A stretch of DNA of 64,000 nt. Source: Gnetum montanum. Its lineage: Eukaryota; Streptophyta; Gnetopsida; Gnetales; Gnetaceae. Within the stretch, counting starts at the first letter, position 1. The number at the start of each line of letters is the position of its first letter. The notes under the pieces are model-generated. The model did not search any database and had not been told where the DNA came from. It worked only from the letters and a program-made list of their open reading frames with translations. Below, piece after piece: positions 11,382 to 21,760 of this stretch. The stretch is from the NCBI GenBank assembly GCA_015680685.1, contig MNCI01014438.1, positions 567,933 through 631,932 on the forward strand, written 5' to 3'. Position numbers and translations under genes: made by a program.

Positions 11382-14300
11382 CTAAGGGGTATCTAGAGGA
11401 GGAAGTGGTGAATCATCTTCACCCTTACCACTAGGGCTGCCAATGCCTCTTGATGTCTAAAATACAATAAAACATAGCTAGTTAGTGACAAAGAGCCAAA
11501 AACATAACTTAAAATAAAAAATAAAACATAAAATGCATCTAACTTGTGGGGATACTAGCTCCATAAATTCCATGGATAGATGTGGAAGGCCTTCCTCCAA
11601 ATGATGGAGGATTTGATTCTCCATCACGTTGACCCAATCAACATCGCCAAGATCAATGTTGGAAAGAATGCCAATCATATCTATCATAGTCCAAGTAGGT
11701 GGCTTTCAAACCATAGCAACCATAGAAGTCTCACCTACAATAGTGGTAACATGAAGACTAGGGAATTGCTCCACCATGAGAGTACTCTAAAAAAGCTAAT
11801 AATCACTCTCCACCTAGATCCCCTAGATGAATAGCTCTCTCTTGAACCATTCAACTGACTCCTTCTTGAGCCACTTGAGGTAGGCCCCATGATCCAAACT
11901 ATCTTGTGGCTTATGAACCTTTTGTTTCTTACCCCACTATAGGATCCATGTACAATGATCTTTCCAATCCTTGATCTTTTGGTAGATGAGGTCCATCTAC
12001 ATCTATTGTTCCACCATCTTCCACCAAATTGCTACTTTGTCTTTAATGGTATGCTAGTAGTAGGCCCACATGATCTTCTTAGTCTACAATTCCCCTGAGT
12101 TAGCCACTTGGGCTTTCACAAAGGCCTTGTAGTCTTGGATATCTCTAATTGTCTCCTCATACTATTGAGTCTTCTTTTTGAAGGCCACAACTTCCTTCCA
12201 AAGGAACTCATTGGACCTCTCTAGCTCCCATGAATTTTTTTTCACATGACATTGCTAGATTATTAGTAGTCTTGTACAACTTTAAGGGTACATTCAGTAC
12301 ATTGGAGGAAAGCTTAGATAATGAGTTAATCTCCATGTCTCAGCTAGGGTTCCACTCCATAGAAGGTACTACACAAGCATGAAATACAATCATAAACATA
12401 ATGTACCCCCTAAGATAGCCATAACACAAACATAGCCTATAACATAGCTAAACAACTAAGGCATATAAAACAAAGTCCTTACATATCTTAGGTGTAACAT
12501 TTTATAACCAGTTGATGTTGTTCTGAGCCATCCCACATATGAACTCCACCTTGTCTAGGGTCTCCACCCATGGTTTTACATGAAAATTAGGGACAAGGGG
12601 CTGAACTCATGGCTTAGGAACTACTATAAGCATAACAATCATTGAAGGGTTAGGATGAAAGACAAAATTAAGTAATATGATATAATAAAAGCATTAAGGC
12701 ATAGGAATACTAGGCTCCTTCTCTTCTTCTTCTAGTATGATAATGGAGGATGTTCCCAACACCACCTTACCAAACAAAGTATCTAGATCATTTATGTCCT
12801 CAAGATACTATAGGAGTGCCTCCTCTACACACCTTGGTTCTTCCTCTATGGTAACTTGGGCAACTAGGACATCACACTTATCTATAACTATAGCATATAG
12901 AAAATTGATTAGCATGTGAAACCATAATATAATCATAACTATCATAAAATAGCCAAAACATAAATGAAGCATACCTATGACTACCTATTGTGATGGCTTA
13001 AGCTTAAACTTAAGCTTCATTGGGGTGGGTTGGTCTGATGCGGATGGTGCTTTCTCCATGGGCCTCTTGAGTTTCTCTCTAGCTACTCCTTTGACCTTCC
13101 TACATCGTTGTTTGGCCTTCAAGATGCTCATTGTAAATATAAGAGGCTCCTCATCATCTCTCTTATAAAGGAACTCACACCACCTATCATCGAGATCCTT
13201 GGTGGTTATGGACAACATATCATCCATTCCCTCTAGTGGATTTTGGGCCTCCACTTGGTGTGCTTTATCCAAGGCTTAGAAAGTTAGCTTAGATCTTGGG
13301 AAATCCATCATCCATTCCTATAAACCATCAAAAACCCTGCAAATTATCTTCAAGTAACCCATAATAAATGAAAAATTCATGTGGATTATTGTAGAGGCAT
13401 CTACAAAGAGTTTGAGGATCTCCTCTTGAAGTCTAATAGCCAAAGTAGCCACCCAATTGAACCTAGTGTCATCCATCAGGACCTTCTTAAAGGTCCACCC
13501 CTACATAATGTCAATCACCGTTTTTGTTATAATATTTTTCAAAACACATGAGACCTAAATAAAGGATAGGATTCCTTTGCATTAGGATTTTTGGAGCCAT
13601 TCATGGAAGTTCTAGAGAGGCCCATGTTGGTATCATGCCACTTCAAAACTTCCTCATGATGGCTTGATTCCTTCACTATCCTAATAGAAATCTTTGCCCC
13701 ATTAGCAAGAACATCAAACAAGTTTTAAAAGAGGCCCTCATCAATGTCCATGTTAATCTTTATATCCAAAATGGTAGTGCTAAAGTGATCAACCTTATCA
13801 TTAAAGGAGTCAATGATGTGCAACATCTATGTAGTAGGAATGGAATGGATAGGTGCATAAATACATCAAGAAAACTTTTGCATTGGATTTTTACTTGAAT
13901 ATATTCAAGTGTCTATCCCCTTAGACACTCCTGTGCTGGTATCACCTCACCAAACTTCAGAATGAGGGCATTATCATGACATGCTTCTAAAAGTGGTATG
14001 GTGACATTAGTAGAGGTGGAAGGTCCTACAAAGCAATAACCAAAGTTTAGCATCAACATAAGTAAGTTTAACAACTAGTCAAAGAAATATAACACATAGA
14101 TTTTTCATAACCATAAAACATTAGAACATATAATCTTTATGTTTACCTTTCTTTTTCTTCTTTGGTGTGATTTTAGAAAAGGTCCCAACTACAAGGGTCT
14201 AATACATGGAGTTATTGGAGTCTCACCAATTGTGTATTGTCCCATCATCCTTACACTTCTTGTATACAAAGTTGAACCTTGTAGTGTATGCATCAAAGTC

Positions 14301-14985
14301 CTTCCTTCACTATTGATACACAATAGATCTAACCTAGGGGCCCTTGGTGAATTCATCTATGGTAGTTTGAGCCATTGTCAATGTTTGATCATTAATAATT
14401 AAGCCTTGATCATTTGCTTGGCACTTGCAAGAAGTTCATAAAATCAACCGAGCTAGGAAAAGTAGTTAGTAAAGCCATAAAAATACTATAACAATTATGC
14501 TTACCCTTGTAGATGATACATGGTTCTAGGTGGATTCTAGAAGAATCTGTGGGCTCTATGTATCACCATCAAATTATTATCAGCATTATACTAGCTATAC
14601 TCTGGCATCATCCAAATCTCCATAAGATAGCATGAGCTAATCACATATATTGATCCCTTTGCTATCTTAGGAGGAGGATTGTTAGTAACAAACTTGACCA
14701 GATGCCTAAGGCAACAAGGTCTTCACTATGGCCCCAACCACATCCATAGAAAAGTGTGACCATAGCATCACACTAAAGTTCTGTAGAATGTAGGCAAGGA
14801 ATTCCCTTGCCCTAGGCTAGAACCATAGTGAAACATTCCCCAAAGGCATTTCAAGGAGTGAAGTATTGGTCTTGAGGTGACTAATGTAGCATTGAATGTC
14901 CACCAACTTCACAATGATGAGGATGGACTTCAAGTAGATCCCACATGAAGCAAAGAAAAAACATTATGACTAATTAGAATTTCTT
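11382..14985 (-). pseudogene. Antisense multi-exon gene (aORF) inside element A
   Basis: A protein gene runs against A between its protease and pol. On the minus strand I place exons at about 14985-14505, 14423-14147, 14025-12975, 12876-12711, 12623-12483, 12368-11544 and 11456-11382. The introns are 80-121 bp, each starting GT and ending AG (for example GTAAACAT to TTTGTAG, 14146-14026; GTAAGG to GTGTAG, 12482-12369). The product would exceed 900 residues: an N-terminal region, a basic Lys-rich joint, a central region with FNWVATLAIRLQEEI, a Lys/Arg-rich segment, and a long charged helical region (about 12360-11850). It ends GKGEDDSPLPP-type, stop at 11382-11384. A handful of stops and at least two frameshifts break it. 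The last intron is conserved in C. Function unknown; antisense ORFs are known in some Tat elements. Confidence 0.7.
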
Positions 14986-16144
14986 AACAAGTTTGGAAAA
15001 ACATCCTAGTCAAAGGTAAAATTAGCCTTTGTAAAAAGCTCTAAGGTGTTTATCTAAATTGGCTTAAGAAATTCTAAGAAAACTCATTACTACAACTTTT
15101 CATAGTCTTTTCGTTCACAGCTAATACATTATAGCCTAAAATTAAGGTTTAGCCTAAACCATGCCTCAACTTAGAAAAAGCATTTAAACTTAGAAAAAAG
15201 CATATAGGCATAGTAAAATGCTTGCTAAAAATAGTAAAATCATTTACAAATTTAAAACATAAATTTTACATATCTAGAAATTCCAAAAAGCATAGGAGTT
15301 GATAAGAAAAATCTTTACACATGTCATCTCCAAAGGGATAAAGTGCTACAACTAGAATTTTTCCTTATTGACACAGCCATAACCTAAATTTCATTAAAAA
15401 TTCATGCAAGAACTAATTTTAGTGATTCCAACATGGAGGGAATTATAAGATCACAAGCCTTGTAGCCATGACCATTACAACTAGAGATACCTAACCATTT
15501 TCACATGAAACATAGGCAAATCTACAAAAAACTATAACCATCACCATTAGCCCCCTTTGGCACAAGGTTGGTAAAACATTTACCAAAAATTTGTTTGCAC
15601 TCCAAATAGAGTGATTCCACCATCATTAAAAATTTTGAATTGAGCCCTATGTACCCATGTTTAATAAAAATTCAAAAAAATTGCCATTTATGTAGAAAAA
15701 TCATCAATTTTGATAAAAACTTGAAAATGGCACATGACCCCTTTTTGACATAGGTCTAATGAAAAATTCATTAAATTTTTTTTTGAATTTAAATTAAAGT
15801 GATTCTACCTTTGTTGGAAAGCTAAAGCCAATACCTAGCTAGCCATTACAAAAAACCATCCAAAATTCCTTCTATTTACTTAGAAAAAATTTGTGAAATT
15901 ACATGAAATTTTAAAAATGGCATGAAAAACCTAACTACATGACCTTAGAAAAACAACCATAACTCCATTTTTATTAATCCAAAATAAATGAAAAAGTACC
16001 CATTAGAAAGCGTAAACATAGGGATACAAATCCATAATATAAAATTGTAAAAATTATGTAGCCAATTACTTAATAAAAAATACACAATGTTGCTTTCTTT
16101 TTCATGAAAAAATAACCAAAAAGATAAAACCTAACTTAGAATAG
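14986..16144 (+). repeat. A spacer, left part of a ~190-bp tandem array
   Basis: The sequence is AT-rich and non-coding. The word AGTGATTC(C/T)(A/C)AC recurs at about 15418, 15608 and 15796, spacing 188-190 bp, with loosely similar flanks (Met/Phe-like runs AAATTTCAT, CATTAAAAATT). It appears to be the 5' part of the tandem-repeat spacer continued at 40188 after the insertion of B. No gene is seen. Confidence 0.5.
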
Positions 16145-17077
16145 TGATGAAGTGTTTAATGGTTGTTGCATCTACTAGGCCATGTATATAGGACCTCGTA
16201 TATGCAGTTGCGTCAATGTGGCCTTGTATATGTTGCTATGTCGATGCAGCCCCATCAACATATCCTTCCATGCATTGACATGGCCCCGTTTACAAGGCAC
16301 CTATTTCGGCCTATAAATAAGAGGGCCTTCCACCTCATTGAGGCATCTTTTAGTTAGTTGTCGTGAAGCTCTTGCAATTTGTTCCTATAGGAGATAGAAT
16401 ATTTTCCAAGTGCCCGTAGTAGGTGTAAGAAAAGTAACCAGCTCTTTATTTGAGCGTTGATGTATCTGAGCCCATTGGTGTGACGGCAATAAAGATGAAC
16501 TCTTCAAGAATTCCTTGCAGCATTTGGACTTAGTCATTTAATGCATTCAATAGCTTAATATTTATATGACTTGATAATTACTTAAGTTTCTCTTATTATT
16601 AGTTTAGTCACTATTTTTCATTCATAGTTCATAGAAACCATAAGTACAACCATCTTGAACACAAACCCAACACTTGGTAACCCAGTGATGCTTAACATCT
16701 GGTAGCCTAGTAGTGTTTAGGGGATGCTAAGAATGTGCCCAGAAGATGAGATATGATACTTATGCTAGGAATAGTTAGAATACAAATTAGGATAATTATA
16801 GATTAGATAATAGTTCATCCCTTACCTTACATACCTTAATTAGACACCAAAAGATAAAGTAAAAAGCTATAAAAAATCGTTAGTCTTAATCTCACTTAAC
16901 CATCGTAAACAGAACATCACAAGTGAGATTAGGAAGACAATGACCATTCTAACACAAGGTTTTACTAGTTAGGGTTTGGTGTATGTTAAGTGCTTATAGT
17001 CTACAGAATTCGACCGAGTCACATGTGAATGCCTGTGATTCGTATGGTTGGGCATAGGGATACCTAGCCACTCATCA
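16145..17077 (+). repeat. 5' LTR of element B
   Basis: This LTR begins TGATGAAG and ends CTCATCA, so TGATGA and TCATCA form the inverted termini. It matches 39255-40187 closely. The U3 has short repeats around CGTATATGCAG and GTATATGTTGC. A TATA box CCTATAAATAAG lies at 16310-16321. AATAAAG at 16487-16493 could act as a polyadenylation signal. Confidence 0.93.
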
Positions 17078-17078
17078 T

Positions 17079-17096
17079 TGGTGCTTTTGCCAGGGA
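17079..17096 (+). promoter_or_regulatory. Primer-binding site of B (tRNA-Asp type)
   Basis: TGGTGCTTTTGCCAGGGA follows the LTR after one base. It equals the tRNA-Asp-type primer site used by many plant gypsy elements (TGGCGCCGTTGCCGGGGA) with C-to-T type and a few other changes. This primer differs from that of A and C and marks B as a different lineage. Confidence 0.75.
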
Positions 17097-17221
17097 CTAT
17101 TAGTCTTACATGCATCATCTAACCTTAGTAAAATTATCATACACTTCAATGGAATAGACCCAGGATAGTAACATTTACGCATGCTAGGTAGAGTAAAGTT
17201 AATGTAAGGTACACTAATTAA

Positions 17222-19680
17222 ATGGATCATCTAATATCCAATATGACTTCTTCTCACAGGAAAGAGGTATCCAACCAACCGATGCCACAAGAATGTTGGG
17301 TGGTATACAGGCATCCTGATGAATATGTCCCTGACTTCACATTCATGCTACATGAGGATGATCATCTGTGATGGTAGGACATGGAGGACAACATTGTATT
17401 ACTACCCGATTGATCAACTCCTGCAATGCTATTTCATAATCTTGGCATACTAGGCATCCAAGACCGTGGAGTGGATTATGTCATGGAGGACCATCATCCC
17501 ACTGAGGCTCAATGAGCACAAGACTAGCAATAGGAGGATAGATATGAACACTTGAAGGGAAAACAATTTAGTAACCCCTTATTCTTGTAAGGGCTACAGG
17601 ACGATGGGAATCCAATCTTTCATGATTCCCATTCAGTTGAACTTCCCCTGGGGTAGTTGATCCTTCAATCCATCATTTAGAACAAGCCTCCAAGTGACCA
17701 AGATCCTCAAGGGGATGGAGGGTCACATAGCAAGGATGGGCAGGATGATAGAGGCCATCATTACAGTAGAGGGGAAGATCAACACTGGAGCTGTGGCAAT
17801 TCTCCTCCCTCTTCTCCATCCTCTCACTCTCTTATACCTTCATCCATTTTAGGCTTTGATCATGACTAGGGTAGAAAGAAGTGAAAGGATGGTGGTTGAA
17901 AAGATCGAAAGGGACAACGTGAGGAAACACACAATCAATCGTGTGATGCTTTCCAACATGAAAGGAGGGGTAGCCAGAATCATCATAGACATCATGGTCC
18001 TCAGCAAGACTACGACTCGGATGAGCCATTATTGGCTACTCGAAGCATGCTCTAGATTTCCAAGGCAATTAATATCCCTAGTAGGCACATGAAGGATAGC
18101 TGGATCAAGTGCGTTGATATGAAAAATATCCCCAGATTTGAAGGGAGATACAACTATGATTTGCAAACTCACCTGCAGGCGTTCCATGACACCTGTATCC
18201 TATAGAACATTGACAATGATTGGTAGAAGCTAAAGTTATTCCCTTGCACACTTATCAAGGAAGCAGAAAACTAGTACTAGTCCTTGGAACTGGAATCAAT
18301 CAGAAGATGGAGTACGATGCTTGAGATTTTCAATGACAAGTATTAAATGTACTCTAGAGTGGTGAACCTGAGATGTCAGATCCAAGGGTGGAAGCAAGGT
18401 AATCATGAACCATTGGATGCAACCATGAGTAGTTACTACTCACTGCTACATTAGTGCCCTGGTCATGGCTACTCTCAGTGGGCACAGCTTAGCCACATCA
18501 TTGATGGGCTCTGTTTTGAAACGTGAAAGACCCTTGGCATGTACCCCCAGGGGTGACTGTCAAAACTAAGGGCCCATCAGTTGTAGTGCCTCATTGAGTA
18601 GGTGGCCAAGGAGTAAGGGGAACTTAGAAAGAAGGAGAGTGCAAAAGATTTCAACCAAGATCCTTCCCTCAGAAAAAGGGAAGTCCGATTTTGGGAAGAT
18701 GAGGAGGAATCACCATTGGAAGCAGTGGTGAACCTAAAAACCTTCCCATTGCAAAAGTTTGCATCTGAAATTTCGGCAAAGGTTGATAAGATGTGGGACT
18801 CTTTGGATGAAAAAAAAATTGTAGAAGAGTCTAGAGAATAAGGTAATGATCATGATTGGCATAGGAAGAGGGAAGCTGAATGTGCCCAATATAGGGGTAA
18901 GGGCAAAGTTGTTGTAGCAGAGCAGGTTGCGGACTCTGACACCGAGGACGATGATGAATGTGGCATATGCCAATATGAACATCTTAAGGGATGTTGCCCT
19001 GTGGTGTCACATCTTCAATAGTCTGGGGTGTATGCATTGAATCCTCACTTGGTAAAGAGGCAAACAACCCGAAGGTTTCCTTACCCACAAGTCAACCCAA
19101 GATAGTTCAACCAATAGCAAGGATACTATCCAAATGGAGCACCACCGTAATCCTACGAATACTTCCAGCAGTGGTAGCACCCACAAGCATGGGGAATGCC
19201 ACCTCCAAGGTAGTAGTACCCTTACAAACAACTAGATCCCTATGGGTACTATGTTCAGCAACTAGTCTCTCCATGGGACTCTTCCAGTCATGCAGCCTTT
19301 CAAAGTTATTACCATCCCTTGGAATATTTCTAATCTCAATCTCCATCACCCAAGGGGGAAAACCCACATCTCTTCTATCCTCCATTACCTTCTCCTACCA
19401 CTCCTTCTTCACAACATCCCACTTAGCTACCACCTACTCCACCTATGCAAGGGGAGATACCACCATAGCTGCAGCAAAAAAATGCTATGAGGGTTGTTAA
19501 CCTACAACTGGAACCTCAACCGAGTGGATCAAAACCCAAGCCATGAAAACGTTCCTTTTTCTAGCCTAATAATCTAAACATACCCTTACAGACACCTATG
19601 GATAGTTCCTCCAAACCTCTAAGCACCTCCACTATTCCACCACTAGAGCAGCCTTCAAGACAACCACATTCCAATGTCTA
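17222..19680 (+). pseudogene. gag: gag of element B (degenerate)
   Basis: Reading starts at the ATG at 17222 (MDHLISNMTSSHRKEV) 125 bp after the primer site. The capsid core appears at about 18120-18540 with IPRFEGRYNYDLQTHLQAF, RRWSTMLEIFNDKY and a QLSHIIDGLCFE segment, typical of Retrotrans_gag. A short Cys/His cluster, CGICQYEHLKGCC, at about 18960-19000 is spaced C-x2-C-x3-H-x3-C, one residue shorter in both loops than a standard zinc knuckle. The C-terminal part (19010-19680) is rich in Pro, Tyr, Gln and Ser (PYPQVNPR, YYPNGAPP). There are about 25 stops, mostly TAG at likely Gln or Trp codons. The ORF on plus frame 18991-19500 is in another frame and is a shadow. Confidence 0.78.
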
Positions 19681-20172
19681 GATGGTCATGCTCACACATG
19701 TTGTGACCGACTAGATCAAGGCATGCCATCTTCCTTGGAAATTGACTGATCCAATAAGCCCCCTCATCTATCTTCAGGTGGTAGGAAATGAGCCATGCAG
19801 AGCTCTTCTGGACTCAGAGTCAGGAGTCAATTTGATCTCTCATGAGATGTACAAGAACTGGAACTTTCCCCCACTAAAGAAGAGTGACATTCAGCTCGAG
19901 AAAACTAGTCCATCACTGTCCCCTTGGGACTGGTGGAGGATATTATGACCACCATTTGTGGGTGGTCCTATCCTACTAATTTCCTAGTCATCCATGTGGA
20001 GAACTACAAGGGGAACTTTCCAATCATCATGGGAAGAGCCCGACTGAGCATGGTGGATGCACGACTAGGAATCTGAGATCTTTCCCTTGAAATTTCAAAG
20101 GAAAATCCTTTCGAGAAGATCGAGAAGAAGCGCATTCCATGCATTATGTATAGTGACTCAGGGATGACCTAA
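19681..20172 (+). pseudogene. pro: Aspartic protease of element B (degenerate)
   Basis: The retropepsin-like domain includes NEPCRALLDSESGVNLIS (about 19786-19840), where the active-site D-S-G-A has become D-S-E-S. It continues to NFPIIMGRARLSMVDARLGI (about 20015-20075), the family's ILGRP-type motif. The second half is in a shifted frame after about 19920. It follows gag directly and presumably formed one polyprotein with it. The product would mature gag; it is not functional as it stands. Confidence 0.75.
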
Positions 20173-21760
20173 TGGTTTGAATCGGGTGTGACTTCAAGGG
20201 GAATGCAACATTCATCGTCCTCTTCTATCCCTTGGGTGGCGGGAGTGCCCTTATGAATTTCTTTCCGCTCCAAGTCCTTCTCCACAAGGAAGCTCCTTGG
20301 AAATTTGACCTTTCATGGTGTGTTCCTCATCAAAAATAGAAAAACAAAAAAATAAACATGAGGATTCAAAGCACACCCCTTGTTCGAATGCATGCATACA
20401 AGCATGGGTCTTTGCATTATGTGGTTCCAACAAAATAAAAGACAATGGAAAAATAAAACCTTAACCATGTGGGAATTCAAAGCACACCCCTTAGACTGCC
20501 TCTCACGAGCCACAAGCACTAGTTATGGGACTCCTCCCTTAGTCCCCTCTAACTTGGTTCCATTTCACTTCCTTCCTCTCACATCCGTTGGAGTGGTGAT
20601 TCTCTATGGGTGCATTCCTGTCCACTTGGAGGATGGACGAGTCTTCGCATGTTGCTACAATGTCACTGGATGTGGATGGTTTTGGGTCTAAACTTAGGCA
20701 AGGTTCTATCAAGTTACTTAACCAAAACTTCACATTGGAATTCCACTCTCACTCCTCTCTCTCCATCAATTTCTCTCCCTGACTCACCCCACTGTTGGTC
20801 TTATGTTTTGATCATTCATCGTGATTCCTGTGAACTCCTCATGCCACGACAAGTTCTCATGGATCGGTGTATTAACTTACGACCACCATTCCTTAGCCCT
20901 GGGACACATGGACCTTCGTGTTGGTGATATGCAAGGGCTAAAAAGGCTACCACCTACTCTAGGGAGGACCTACTTGCATATTCTCAGTGCCATTTATTAG
21001 TTCCCATTCTCTTGGTTGTTGGTGGCTTGTTTCCATGTTATCCATCACTCGATTTCTTTCCCGTAGAGTTCTTTTGCATCACGTTCTCCTATTTTTTGAC
21101 TCTTTTTAAAGTCCTAATTATCTTCCTCATGTCTTTAGTCATACCTGAGCCTCTCATGCATTTCAACTACCCTAATTTGGCATTTCAAATTCATCATTTT
21201 GGATTTTTTGGGTTGGTCAACAGGTGCATACCCCTGTGTATACGGGGCCTCGTATATGCAGCCCCCTACGTATATGCAACTGTGTATACATGGCCTCATC
21301 AATGCAATGGCCAATTCCTATATATACACCCACTATTCTTTGAAATTTCATCATTTTGAATCCAGATTGTGGGGAGATTTTGCCATTTTTTTTGCCTAAC
21401 TCTTCCATAAGCACCTACGTTCTATCACGCATCCACATCAACCAATCCTTGTCCTTTTAAGCAACCGGAGGTATGCACTCAGTCATGGGGGGCTGAAGCC
21501 TATGTGTATTTAATTAATTAATGAATTAATTAATTAATTAGTTAGTTAAGACTTCACACCTCTAAGGGAAGAAACAAAAACAACCATTTAAACTTCAACT
21601 CATTCCATGTTGTTTTTGATTTTAACCCATGAATTAACACTTTGGGGAACTTAATGGATTTTCTATGCCAACAACATAACCTAGTTAAACTGAGAATGTG
21701 TATAAGGACCATTTTGAGCTACTTATGCACAATCTAATGGATGGTTATGTTTGATTGTAG
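20173..21760 (+). other. B spacer with U3-like block, TATA-like site, PPT-like site and (TTAA)n
   Basis: No RT, RNase H or integrase reading is found here. Two copies of TTCAAAGCACACCCCTT lie at 20368 and 20476. A block at 21220-21305 resembles the U3 of B's LTR (CGTATATGCAG, GTATACATGGCC), and CTATATATACACC follows at 21318-21330. CTCAGTCATGGGGGG at 21478-21492 resembles the sequence before B's 3' LTR (CTCAGTCGTGGGGG). A TTAA/ATTA microsatellite occupies about 21508-21547. The end, GATTGTAG just before the ATG at 21761, looks like a 3' splice site. Confidence 0.55.

Noticed and set aside
18991-19500. Longest ORF in B (169 codons)
   Set aside because: It is out of frame with gag and protease of B, which read through the same DNA in another frame with family motifs.
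21012-21359. 115-codon ORF in B spacer
   Set aside because: Low-complexity hydrophobic sequence overlapping the U3-like block, with another ORF in a second frame.
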